In this document: piece after piece, positions 55,086 through 62,827 of the stretch | Numbering within the stretch: the first letter of the stretch is position 1 | Layout of the letters: the number at the start of each line of letters is the position of its first letter | NCBI RefSeq assembly: GCF_000382285.1 | Contig: NZ_KB907928.1 | Location: 62,001 to 126,000, forward strand | Reading direction: 5' to 3' | DNA: 64,000 nt | From: Solimonas variicoloris DSM 15731 | Lineage (GTDB): Bacteria > Pseudomonadota > Gammaproteobacteria > Nevskiales > Nevskiaceae | Notes under the pieces: generated by a model | Told to the model about the DNA's origin: nothing | Seen by the model: only the letters and a program-made list of their open reading frames with translations | The model's database searches: none | Program-made: the position numbers and the translations under genes

Positions 55086-55627
55086 GCCGCGCGCACCTGA
55101 TCGAAATAGCCGAGCAGCGCGGCGCGCAGCTCCGGCAGGCGCCGACCGGCCGCGGCTTCGGCGGCCGCCGTCTCGATCAGCGCGGCCGTGCACAGCCGCG
55201 CGGTTTGCGGCGCGAACGGCCAGCCGACGGCGTTCAGCTCCAGCTGGAACATCAGGCTGAAGCCGGTGACGCGCTGGCGGATGATGGCGGCGCCTTGCGG
55301 ATGGAAGCGCAGCCGACGGGCGAGGGTGGCGAGTGCCGGTCGATCGAGCAGGGCCTGCAGGTAGGTGTCGATCGCCAGCTGCAGGCGCACGCGGCCGGCC
55401 GGCATGTTCAGCGTCAGCTTGGCGACGAGATCGCGTACCTCGTCGTACAGCCGGGCAAGCAGTTCACACTGCAGGGCGACGCATCCGCCGAAATGCGCGT
55501 CGACGGCGTCTGGCGGCATCTGCGCCGCCTGGGCGATGCGTGCAGCGTCGAGCGCCGCGCCGCCCTCGCTGGCGAGACGGCGCGCGGCCTGCAGCAAACG
55601 GATTCTGGGCGGAAGCGATTCGGACAT
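55082..55627 (-). CDS. TetR-like transcriptional regulator (first of a pair)
   Basis: A 181-residue protein with a TetR-like DNA-binding head (PPRIRLLQAARRLASEGGAALDAARIAQAAQMPPDAVDAHFGG) in which the usual Gly-Val-Ser...Tyr-His-Phe recognition helix is altered to MPPDAVDAHF. The C-terminal part is helical (LQLAIDTYLQALLDRPALATLARRLRFHPQGAAIIRQRVTGFSLMFQLEL). Overlaps the second TetR-like gene. Divergent from rpmB. Ligand and targets unknown. Confidence 0.75.
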   Translation of the reverse strand: MSESLPPRIRLLQAARRLASEGGAALDAARIAQAAQMPPDAVDAHFGGCVALQCELLARLYDEVRDLVAKLTLNMPAGRVRLQLAIDTYLQALLDRPALATLARRLRFHPQGAAIIRQRVTGFSLMFQLELNAVGWPFAPQTARLCTAALIETAAAEAAAGRRLPELRAALLGYFDQVRAA

Positions 55628-55708
55628 CGGCGGAGTATCCTTTGCGGCCGAGTCTGTCGTCCTTGCGCGGGATCACGGCAGTCCTCGAACGTGGGGTGTC
55701 CGCGCCTC

Positions 55709-55737
55709 TTGCTCTGGCCGAGTTCGGCTGGCACAAT
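55709..55737 (+). promoter_or_regulatory. Probable promoter of rpmB-rpmG
   Basis: TTGCTC (55709-55714), 17-base spacer, CACAAT (55732-55737), 58 bases before the rpmB start. Spacing fits a housekeeping promoter; match is moderate. Confidence 0.45.
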
Positions 55738-55794
55738 TGCGCCCCTTTTCGTGGCCCTTGGGCCGCGTCGCACTGTCCCTAAGGGTTTTGTGTC

Positions 55795-56031
55795 ATGTCG
55801 AAAGTCTGTCAGGTCACCGGCAAGCGTCCGATGGTCGGTAACACCGTCTCGCACGCCAACAACAAGCGCCGTCGCCGGTTCGAGCCGAACCTGCACACGC
55901 ATCGCTTCTGGCTGGAGTCGGAGAAGCGCTTCGTGTCTCTGCGTGTTTCCGCGCAGGGCATGCGCATCATCGACAAGAAGGGCGTCGACACCGTCGTCGC
56001 CGAGCTGCGCGCGCGCGGCGAAAAGGTCTAA
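55795..56031 (+). CDS. rpmB: 50S ribosomal protein L28
   Basis: A 78-residue L28 with the hallmark start [20 protein letters not shown] and the basic [18 protein letters not shown]. It has a single Cys, so is the zinc-free form. Immediately followed by rpmG, as in most proteobacteria. Confidence 0.98.
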   Translation: MSKVCQVTGKRPMVGNTVSHANNKRRRRFEPNLHTHRFWLESEKRFVSLRVSAQGMRIIDKKGVDTVVAELRARGEKV

Positions 56032-56050
56032 AGAGACCGGGAGCTAGATC

Positions 56051-56221
56051 ATGGCCAAGAAGAAAGACGTCGAGAAGATCAAGCTGGTGTCGACTGCCGA
56101 TACCGGTTATTTCTATACGACGACGAAGAACCGCAAGAACACGCCGGACAAGTTCGAGTTCAAGAAGTACGATCCGGTCGCGCGCAAGCACGTCGCGTTC
56201 AAGGAAGCCAAGATCAAGTAA
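56051..56221 (+). CDS. rpmG: 50S ribosomal protein L33
   Basis: A 56-residue L33 beginning [19 protein letters not shown] and ending [10 protein letters not shown]. No cysteines, so it is the zinc-independent form that does not need replacing under zinc limitation. GGGAGC lies ahead of ATG 56051, 19 bases after the rpmB stop. Confidence 0.97.
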   Translation: MAKKKDVEKIKLVSTADTGYFYTTTKNRKNTPDKFEFKKYDPVARKHVAFKEAKIK

Positions 56222-56250
56222 AAGCCGCCAGGCTTTTGCTGGTTTGTGCC

Positions 56251-56278
56251 GACAACGCCGCCCTCGGGCGGCGTTGTC
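56251..56278. other. Perfect 12-bp hairpin after rpmG
   Basis: GACAACGCCGCC - CTCG - GGCGGCGTTGTC, 30 bases after the rpmG stop, without a T-run. Probably a 3'-end stabilising or rho-linked structure for the ribosomal message. Confidence 0.6.
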
Positions 56279-56329
56279 CGTTGGGCCCCGAAGATTCGCG
56301 AACGGCGGCAGACGGCATCCACGCGCAAC

Positions 56330-56356
56330 AAAAAGCCGGGCATTGCCCGGCTTTTT
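56330..56356. terminator. Bidirectional rho-independent terminator
   Basis: AAAAA, stem GCCGGGC, loop ATT, stem GCCCGGC, TTTTT. It separates the convergent rpmG and the small exported-protein gene. Confidence 0.92.
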
Positions 56357-56375
56357 GCATGAAGTCCGTCGCCGT

Positions 56376-56681
56376 CTAGTGATGGTGGCGGTGATGGTCC
56401 CGGCCATGCGGCGGAGGACCGTAGCCGCGCGGGCCGCGGTCGACGTAGACGACACGCCGCTCGTAGTAATACGGCGCCGGGTAGTACGCGACCGGGGCCG
56501 GCGCGTAATAGCGCGGCGGCGGGGCGTAATAAACCGGGGCCGGCGCGACGTAGACCGGCGGCGGCAGGCCGAGGCCGATGCTGAGGGATACGTCCGTATG
56601 CGCCAGTGCCGGCAGCGGCGCCACGGCTGCGGTCAGCAGGCCGGCAGCCACGAAGGCGGTCATTTTCGTCTTGATGTTCAT
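56376..56681 (-). CDS. Small exported Pro/Tyr-rich protein with His-rich tail
   Basis: A 101-residue protein with a clear signal peptide (MTAFVAAGLLTAAVAPLPALAH, cleavage near 27). The mature part is dominated by repeats such as PVYVAPAPVYYAPPP and YYAPAPVAYYPAPYYYERRVVYVDRG, and it ends in HGRDHHRHHH. Proteins of this sort are common in proteobacteria and have no known role. The His tail could bind metal; that is inference. Confidence 0.75.
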   Translation of the reverse strand: MNIKTKMTAFVAAGLLTAAVAPLPALAHTDVSLSIGLGLPPPVYVAPAPVYYAPPPRYYAPAPVAYYPAPYYYERRVVYVDRGPRGYGPPPHGRDHHRHHH

Positions 56682-56937
56682 GGTCGATGCTCCTGTCCTC
56701 CTCGGACGCCTTGCAATCTACGGGCAGGCGATGAACCGCTTCTGAATATCGCCCGAGATGGCGCGCTCCGGCGGGCGCGCCGCTGGCGTGCGCTTGCGCG
56801 TTGGGGCGGCGCGCATCGACGGTGCTGCGGTGCGTGCACTAGTTACTTCGTCCGCGCGGCGGCGTAGAGTCGCGCGCTTTCCCCAAGAGCACGCCGGCGC
56901 CATGCAGCGCCGGCCGACGACGACGGAGTTCGCAAAC

Positions 56938-57750
56938 ATGAGAGGCGCTCTGCTGCTGCTTGCGCTGTGCCCGTTTTCCCTACCGGCACTGGCACAGCAA
57001 GCCGGCTCGGTCGTCCTGCAGGCTGGCTGGATTCATGGGCAGACGCTCGACAGCAGCAAGCCGCTGCATACCGACCTCAAGCCGGGGCTCGGTGCGCTGA
57101 TCGGCATTCCCGACAGCTTCGATTCGCCCGGCACCGCGGCGTCCATCAACGATGCCGATACGCTCCTGCTGGCGAGCACCTATTTCGCCACCGATCATTG
57201 GGCCGTGAAGATCGAGGGCGGCATTCCGCCGACGTTCGATCTGCACGGCGAGGGTGTCGTGCAGCCGAACCGGAACATCGACGCGCTGAGGGTCGATCTC
57301 GGCGCGCACAATCCGATCGCCTCGTCGCGCCAATGGAGTCCGGTGCTGCTGCTGCAATACCACTTCGGCCGCGCCGAGGCGCGCTGGCGGCCTTATCTCG
57401 GCCTTGGCGTGACGTACACGTGGTTCACCAACGTCGAGCTCGGCAAGGGTTTCTACGATGATCTGAACAACACCTTCGGTCGCGCGCTGGCGGTGGCCAA
57501 CGGCAAGCCGCCCGGCGACACCTATGTGGAGGCCGATTCGTCGCCGGGCTGGGGGCCGATCGTCAACGCCGGCCTGTCGTACGCACTCAGCCGGCAATGG
57601 GGGCTGTCCGCTTCGGCTTCGTACGTGGCGTTCAAGACCGAATCGACGATCGACATCTATGCCGGCGACGGCACGCGCCTGTCGCACAGCACCACGCAGA
57701 TCGACGTCGATCCGCTGGTGATGGCGCTGATGCTGACGTACGTCTGGTAA
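56938..57750 (+). CDS. ompW: OmpW-family outer-membrane protein
   Basis: A 270-residue eight-stranded barrel. Signal peptide 1-20 (LLLLALCPFSLPALAQ). Family segments: LQAGWIHG, DADTLLLASTYFATDHWAVKIEGGIPPTFDLHG, LLLQYHFGRAEARWRPYLGLGVTYTWFTNVELG and the C-terminal DVDPLVMALMLTYVW with an aromatic end. GGAG precedes ATG 56938. OmpW channels small hydrophobic molecules. A loop around the FGRALAVANGKPPGDTYVEAD segment is longer than in E. coli. Confidence 0.88.
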   Translation: MRGALLLLALCPFSLPALAQQAGSVVLQAGWIHGQTLDSSKPLHTDLKPGLGALIGIPDSFDSPGTAASINDADTLLLASTYFATDHWAVKIEGGIPPTFDLHGEGVVQPNRNIDALRVDLGAHNPIASSRQWSPVLLLQYHFGRAEARWRPYLGLGVTYTWFTNVELGKGFYDDLNNTFGRALAVANGKPPGDTYVEADSSPGWGPIVNAGLSYALSRQWGLSASASYVAFKTESTIDIYAGDGTRLSHSTTQIDVDPLVMALMLTYVW

Positions 57751-57831
57751 GCGCGGCCGCCGTCCAGCGAAGGCCGGTCGGATGACCGGCCTTCGTCGTT
57801 GCGGGCGCGGCGCTTGCCGCCGCAGCGTCTG

Positions 57832-58650
57832 TCAGCCCGGGACGCCGGCCGCGAAGGCTTCGGCCAGGAAGTCGCGCATCAGCGCGAAGGCGCGGCGCGC
57901 GGTCTTGGCGTCGTACATCGACTGGCCCGGCTGATTGGCTTTCTTGTCGGTGAACGAATGCACGGCGCCGCCGAAGTGCACCAGCTCCCAGTCGACGCCG
58001 CTGCTGCGCATTTCGACGAGGAACGGTTCGATCTGATCGGCCGGCACATAGGGATCGGCGTCGCCATGCAGCGCCAGGATGCGGGTGCGGAACTTCAGGT
58101 TCCGGTCCGGTGCCGCGATCGCGAGGTTGCCGTGGAACGACACCGTCGCTGCCAGCGGTTCGCCGGTACGGGCCAGTTCCAGCGCCGTGCCGCCGCCGAA
58201 GCAGAAGCCGATGATGGCGACCTTGCTGGTATCGGCGATCCGCGCCTCGCCGGCGTAGCGGACGGCCTCGTCTTTCGCGGCCTTGGCGCGGCGGCGCAAC
58301 TCGGGGCGATCGCTGTACAGCGCACGCACCGCCTGGCCGGCGGCCGCGGCGTCGGCCGGCTGGCGGTCGCGGCCGTACATGTCGGCGACGAACACGACGT
58401 AGTCGCGCGCGGCGATTTCGCGCGCCTGCTCGCGGTTGTCGGCGTTCGTGCCGAGCCAGTTCGGCACCATCACGACGAGCGGCAGCGGCTGCTTCACGGC
58501 GTCGTCGTAATAGACGTAGCCGCGATACTCGCCATCGCCGATCTTGTAGTCGACGATCTTCTCCACGCTGCGTGCCGCCACCGGCATGCTCAGCGCAGCG
58601 AACGTCAGGGCGCCGGCGGCGGCGAGCAGGGTTGTCATCTTCGTTCTCAT
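57832..58650 (-). CDS. Exported dienelactone-hydrolase-family protein
   Basis: A 272-residue alpha/beta hydrolase of the DLH family with a signal peptide (TTLLAAAGALTFAALSMPVAA, cleavage near 27). The catalytic triad is Cys in GFCFGGG, Asp in HGDADPYVPAD and His in GGAVHSFTDK; Cys replaces Ser, as in true dienelactone hydrolases. GGAGGAG lies just before ATG 58650. Substrate unknown; exported DLH-like proteins are frequent in gammaproteobacteria. Confidence 0.9.
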   Translation of the reverse strand: MRTKMTTLLAAAGALTFAALSMPVAARSVEKIVDYKIGDGEYRGYVYYDDAVKQPLPLVVMVPNWLGTNADNREQAREIAARDYVVFVADMYGRDRQPADAAAAGQAVRALYSDRPELRRRAKAAKDEAVRYAGEARIADTSKVAIIGFCFGGGTALELARTGEPLAATVSFHGNLAIAAPDRNLKFRTRILALHGDADPYVPADQIEPFLVEMRSSGVDWELVHFGGAVHSFTDKKANQPGQSMYDAKTARRAFALMRDFLAEAFAAGVPG

Positions 58651-58687
58651 CGGGACTCCTCCATGGTTCTTCGTGTCAATGCGCGCG

Positions 58688-59244
58688 TCAGCGACGATGC
58701 CAGAGCGCCCACTCGCGCAGCGCGAGCAGGAACTTGCCGAGCAGCTCGCGGGTCGGTTCGTGCACGAGCTGGCCGCTCGCGTCAAAGCGCTCCGGCGCGT
58801 GGCCGATCATCACCTCCGGCTTGTTGAGAAAGCGCAGATCCAGATACACGCCGATCTGCCGCAGGTGATATTGCGCACGTGCCGTGCCGAGCATCCCGGA
58901 ACTGGCGCCGATGATCGCCGCCGGCTTGCCGGCGAACGGATTCGGCTGCAAGCGCGATACCCAGTCGATCGCGTTCTTCAGCGTGCCGGGCACCGAGTAG
59001 TTGTACTCCGGCATCGCGAACAGCAGAGCGTCGGCTTCCGCGATCTGCCGCGCCAGCCGCAGCACCGCTTCGGGATAACCCTCAGCCTGGCGGTCGGCAT
59101 CATAGAGCGGGACGTCGGCGATGCTGCCGATGTCGATCTGCATGTCTTCCGGGGCCAGCGCCTGGCAGGCGCGCAGCGCGGCGGTGTTGTAGGAGGCCCG
59201 GCGGAGACTGCCCGATAGGGCGAGACCTTCAGTGCGTGTGACAC
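58688..59244 (-). CDS. NAD(P)H-dependent FMN reductase, apparent frameshift near the start
   Basis: Flavodoxin-fold reductase. The FMN loop LALSGSLRRASYNT, then LLFAMPEYNYSVPGTLKNAIDWVSR and GKPAAIIGASSGMLGTARAQYHLRQ are classic. The reading frame of the domain has no good start nearby: the only in-frame ATG (59305) adds 27 unlikely residues. A GTG at 59244, with AGAGGA nine bases upstream, begins MSHALKV in another frame. Inserting one base near 59223 would give MSHALKVLALSGSL and a 185-residue protein of normal size. I therefore infer a one-base deletion, real or a sequence error. As written the protein may be made poorly or not at all. Confidence 0.8.
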
Positions 59245-59373
59245 GGATTCGATTCCTCTTGGATGACGACCGATCCCAGACCCCGCGCGCATGGTAGCGA
59301 AGCATCACGCGCCGCGGTGCGCACGCGTGCCGCCGCGATGCGACAATGCCGCGGCCGCCATGAGTACGCACCG

Positions 59374-59580
59374 ATGAACGACGACCGGCTGATCGATCTC
59401 GAGACCCGCCTGACTTATCAGGAGGCGCTGCTGCACGATCTCAACGCGGTGGTGGTCGCGCAGCAGCAGCGCATCACCGAGCTGGAGACGCTGGGTCGCC
59501 AGCTGCTGGACCGCGTCGTGCGCCTCGGCCAGGACATCGACAAGGGTTCGGCGGCGGACGAGATTCCGCCGCACTACTGA
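59374..59580 (+). CDS. slyX: SlyX-family protein
   Basis: A 68-residue coiled-coil protein: LIDLETRLTYQEALLHDLNAVVVAQQQRITELETLGRQL, then the diagnostic C-terminal PPHY. Function of SlyX is unknown. Start chosen at ATG 59374; the 5' region overlaps none of the reductase domain. Confidence 0.9.
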   Translation: MNDDRLIDLETRLTYQEALLHDLNAVVVAQQQRITELETLGRQLLDRVVRLGQDIDKGSAADEIPPHY

Positions 59581-59588
59581 CGCCGCCG

Positions 59589-60104
59589 TCAGCGCGCCGG
59601 GTTCCTGCGCGTGAACGTCTTCGCGAACCAGGCGTCGAGCATGTCCTTCTCGTAGCGCAGCGGCTCGCTCGAGCGGCGCAGGCTGCTGTTCGCCAGGTAG
59701 CTCATGTCGCTGAGGCTGGCGTCGCTGTCGGCCAGCGTGCGACCGTCCTGCTGCAGCGTGTAATGCAGGTCGATGCGCGGCCAGTCGACGTCGCGCATGA
59801 TGCGAATGCGATCGTTGCCGCCGGGCTGCGGATCGAAGCGGCCGGCGAGGTCGATGTCGGTGATGGTGATCTGCAGCGTCTCGCCGGCCGGCAGCTTCTT
59901 CGCGCCGAGCTGCTCGAGATGCGCTTTCAGCGCATCCAGCACCTGGGGACTGGTGCGCGAGCCGATGCCTTCGGTGCCGGCGTCGGTGAACTTGTCCGGT
60001 TTCTTGAAGCTGACCGTGGTGTTGCCGGCTGGCGGCGCAGCGGCTGGCGGGGCAGCGATCGCTGTGCCGGCGACCAGCAGCAGCAACAGGGCGGGAGCAC
60101 GCAT
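59589..60104 (-). CDS. DUF3016 family exported protein
   Basis: A 171-residue periplasmic protein with signal peptide 1-17 (APALLLLLVAGTAIAA). Family segments: TVSFKKPDKFTDAG, LEQLGAKKLPAGETLQITITDIDLAGRFDP, RIRIMRDVDWPRIDLHYTL and YEKDMLDAWFAKTF. Function unknown. Convergent with slyX, nine bases apart. Confidence 0.85.
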   Translation of the reverse strand: MRAPALLLLLVAGTAIAAPPAAAPPAGNTTVSFKKPDKFTDAGTEGIGSRTSPQVLDALKAHLEQLGAKKLPAGETLQITITDIDLAGRFDPQPGGNDRIRIMRDVDWPRIDLHYTLQQDGRTLADSDASLSDMSYLANSSLRRSSEPLRYEKDMLDAWFAKTFTRRNPAR

Positions 60105-60168
60105 GACGGAACTCCAGGCTGGGTGAACGCGGCTAGTGTGCGCCGGACGCCGGGCGGTCGCCACACGG

Positions 60169-61218
60169 TCAGGCGCCTTGCCCCTGCTGCGCGGCGACCC
60201 AGTGTTCGAGGCGCTGCCGCTCGTCGGTGAAGGCGCGCCCGATCGCGTCGTGCAGGCCGTCGTGCGCGAACCAGTGCGCCGAGTAGGCCAGCTCGGCGGC
60301 GAAGCCACGCGCCAGCTTGTGCTCGCCCTGCACGCCGGCGTCGAAGTGCGGCAGTCCGCGCGCCAGGCAGCGCTCGATGCCCTGGTAGTAGCAGAGTTCG
60401 AAGTGCAGCGCGTCGACCGGCATCGCCGCGCCCCAGTGCCGGCCGTAGAGCGTGTCGCCGTCCTCGAAGAAGAAGGCCATCGCCAGCAGGCGCGGGCCGT
60501 GGCGGGCGAGGCAGAACGACATGCGCACGCCGAACGCGTCCGCCCAGCGGCGCAGGCAGTCGAGATTGAGGTACGGTTCCTGGCCGCGCTGCGCATAGGT
60601 GCCGGCATACAGCGCGTAGACCTGCGGCCATTCCGTGTCCGACAGCTCGGCGCCGCTGCGCCACTCGATCGTCAGCTCCGTCAGCTTGCGGCGTTCGGCG
60701 CGGATGTTCTTGCGCTTCTTGCCCGGCAGGCGGGCGAGAAAGGTGTCGAAGTCGGCGGCGCCGTCGGCATGCCAGACGTAGCGCGGCTGGGCGCGGCCGA
60801 TCCAGCCGTCGGCGGCCAGCAGCGCCAGCTCCTCGCGCGGCAGGAACAGCACGTGCGCGCCCGAGCCGGCGCGGCCGGCCTGTTCGCGCAGCGTCGCGCC
60901 GAGCGCGCGCCGGCCGGCGTCGTCCGCGGCGAGCAGGCGCGGGCCCGGCACCGGCGTGAACGGCACGCAGGCGACCTGCTTCGGGTAATAGCGCAGCCCC
61001 ATCTGGCGATAGACGCGCGCGATCTCGAAGTCGAAGACGAACTCGCCCCAGGAATGGCTCTTTTCGTAGCACCAGACGCGGCCGGCGCCGGTCTCGACGT
61101 GGCGCGGCGTCCAGCCGGTCTCCGGTGTCGCGCAGCCGCTGTCCTCGAGCGCGGCGATGTAGGCCGGATCGGTGAACAGCGTAGCGGGCGGCGGGCGGGA
61201 TGGCACGGCTGCGATCAT
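60169..61218 (-). CDS. FemAB-like / DUF482 GNAT-fold acyltransferase
   Basis: A 349-residue member of the peptidogalycan-biosynthesis/DUF482 group. Visible blocks: ALEDSGCATPETGWTPRHV, the KSHSWGEFVFDFEIARVYRQMGLRYYPK motif, FLARLPGKKRKNIRAERRKL, YAGTYAQRGQEPYLN and RHWGAAMPVDALHFELCYYQGIERCLARGL. These proteins have tandem GNAT domains and an unclear substrate, probably an aminoacyl or acyl transfer. Start at ATG 61218; ATG 61242 is equally possible. Divergent from msrA. Confidence 0.87.
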   Translation of the reverse strand: MIAAVPSRPPPATLFTDPAYIAALEDSGCATPETGWTPRHVETGAGRVWCYEKSHSWGEFVFDFEIARVYRQMGLRYYPKQVACVPFTPVPGPRLLAADDAGRRALGATLREQAGRAGSGAHVLFLPREELALLAADGWIGRAQPRYVWHADGAADFDTFLARLPGKKRKNIRAERRKLTELTIEWRSGAELSDTEWPQVYALYAGTYAQRGQEPYLNLDCLRRWADAFGVRMSFCLARHGPRLLAMAFFFEDGDTLYGRHWGAAMPVDALHFELCYYQGIERCLARGLPHFDAGVQGEHKLARGFAAELAYSAHWFAHDGLHDAIGRAFTDERQRLEHWVAAQQGQGA

Positions 61219-61305
61219 TGTGGCGCAAATATCCGTCCCCATCTTCACGAACCCGGCCGGCGCAGGCGCTATCGTGTGGCCGGTCCCCGCACTCGGAGCA
61301 GGCAA

Positions 61306-61926
61306 ATGATCGGCAGTCTTTTCGGCGGCAGTCTCAAGATCAGTCCCAAGGACGTTCCGGCCGCGGCCTACGATCCGCCGGAAAGCGGCGCGCCGAAGCT
61401 TGCGGTACTGGCCGGCGGCTGCTTCTGGTGCGTCGAGGCGGTCTATCGCGAGCTCGACGGCGTGCTGGCAGTGACCTCCGGCTACGCCGGCGGCAGCGCG
61501 CAGACGGCCGACTACAAGGCGGTCTGCAGCGGCGATACCGGCCATGCCGAAGTCGTGCAGATTGCCTACGATCCGGCGCGGACCAGCTTCGGCAAGCTGC
61601 TGAAGATCTTCTTCGCGGTCGCCCACGATCCGACCCAGCTGAACCGCCAGGGCAACGACGTCGGTACGCAATACCGTTCGGCGATCTTCTACGCCGACGC
61701 CCAGCAGAAGCAGGTCGCCGAGGCTTACATCGCCCAGCTCGACGCGGCCGGCATCTACAAGGCGAAGATCGTGACCCGGCTCGAGCCGCTGCAGGCCTTC
61801 TTCGAGGCCGAGGCCTACCACCAGAACTACGCGGCGCTGCATCCGGATCAGCCCTACATCGCCGCGATCGCGCTGCCCAAGGTCGACAAGCTGCGCGCCT
61901 ACTTCGGCGAAGACCTCAAGGTCTAG
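61306..61926 (+). CDS. msrA: Peptide methionine (S)-S-oxide reductase
   Basis: A 206-residue MsrA. Catalytic Cys C39 in GGCFWCVEAVYRELDGV, then TSGYAGGSAQTADYKAVCSGDTGHAEVVQI, the YDP...HDPTQLNRQGNDVGTQYRSAIFY signature and EAYHQNYAALHPDQPY. It reduces methionine-S-sulfoxide. Cytoplasmic (no signal peptide). GGAGCAGG precedes ATG 61306. Confidence 0.97.
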   Translation: MIGSLFGGSLKISPKDVPAAAYDPPESGAPKLAVLAGGCFWCVEAVYRELDGVLAVTSGYAGGSAQTADYKAVCSGDTGHAEVVQIAYDPARTSFGKLLKIFFAVAHDPTQLNRQGNDVGTQYRSAIFYADAQQKQVAEAYIAQLDAAGIYKAKIVTRLEPLQAFFEAEAYHQNYAALHPDQPYIAAIALPKVDKLRAYFGEDLKV

Positions 61927-62090
61927 CCGCGCTGAGGGCGAACCGCCGGCTGCGTCACAGTGCGCGGCCGGCTTAAGGATTCTTTATGGTTTTCTTAATC
62001 AAGAAATAAGAACGCCGGCGTTCCCGCTTGCCTACAGTGACGGCCATCCGGAGCAAGGCCTCCGCCCCAACCACGAGCCGGGAACCGACC

Positions 62091-62795
62091 ATGCAGCACA
62101 GTGAACAGACCATCGCGCGCTACGACATCTACGCGCGCATCCACAAGGCCATCCGCGCGATGATGAGCGAGACGCTGACGGCGGTCGGGCGCTGCGACTG
62201 GCTCGATCGCGATGAATGCGCGCAGACGCTGGCACAGCTTCGCGATCTCGCCGACTTCTGCTTCGCGCACCTGACGCACGAGAATCAGTTCCTGCATCCG
62301 GCGATGGAAGCGCGTGCGCCGACGACGTCGATGGCGGTCGCGCACGAACACGTCGAGCACGAGACGGCGATCAAGCGCCTGCGCACGCAGGCCGCCGCCG
62401 TCGAGATGCTGAACGGCGATGCGCGCCTGGCTGCCGGCGATGCGCTGTACCGCATGCTCGCCGCCTTCGTCGGCGAGAATTTCCTGCACATGCACGACGA
62501 GGAGACGCGCCACAACGCCGTGCTGTGGGCGACCCATAGCGACGCGGAGATCGCCGGCATCGAACAGGCGCTGGTCCGTTCGCTGGCCCCGGGAGAGAAC
62601 CAGCAGTCGATGCGCTGGATGATTCCGTCGCTGACGCATCACGAGCGCGTCGCGCTGTTCGCCGGCATGCGCGAGCATGCGCCGGCGCCGGTGTTCGAAG
62701 GCACGCTGGCGATGGCGCGCGGTCTGCTGCCGGCCGCCGACTGGAACAAGCTCGATGCGGCGCTGCAGCTCGGCGTGCAGGCTAACGCCGCCTGA
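62091..62795 (+). CDS. Hemerythrin-like HHE-domain protein
   Basis: A 234-residue protein. The His/Glu pattern of a di-iron hemerythrin-like bundle is visible: IHKAIRAMM, FCFAHLTHENQFLHPAMEA, AVAHEHVEHETAIKRLR and NFLHMHDEETRHNAVL. After residue 160 the sequence is unlike typical HHE proteins (MRWMIPSLTHHERVALFAGMREHAPAPVFEGTLAMARGLLPAADW). The upstream 100 bases hold an AT-rich patch with the inverted repeat TTCTT-AATC-AAGAA (61992-62005), probably the promoter region. Possible role in iron, oxygen or nitric-oxide sensing or storage; inference. Confidence 0.82.
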   Translation: MQHSEQTIARYDIYARIHKAIRAMMSETLTAVGRCDWLDRDECAQTLAQLRDLADFCFAHLTHENQFLHPAMEARAPTTSMAVAHEHVEHETAIKRLRTQAAAVEMLNGDARLAAGDALYRMLAAFVGENFLHMHDEETRHNAVLWATHSDAEIAGIEQALVRSLAPGENQQSMRWMIPSLTHHERVALFAGMREHAPAPVFEGTLAMARGLLPAADWNKLDAALQLGVQANAA

Positions 62796-62827
62796 GACGG
62801 CGTCCACGCGACTGCGGCGAGATTTCC

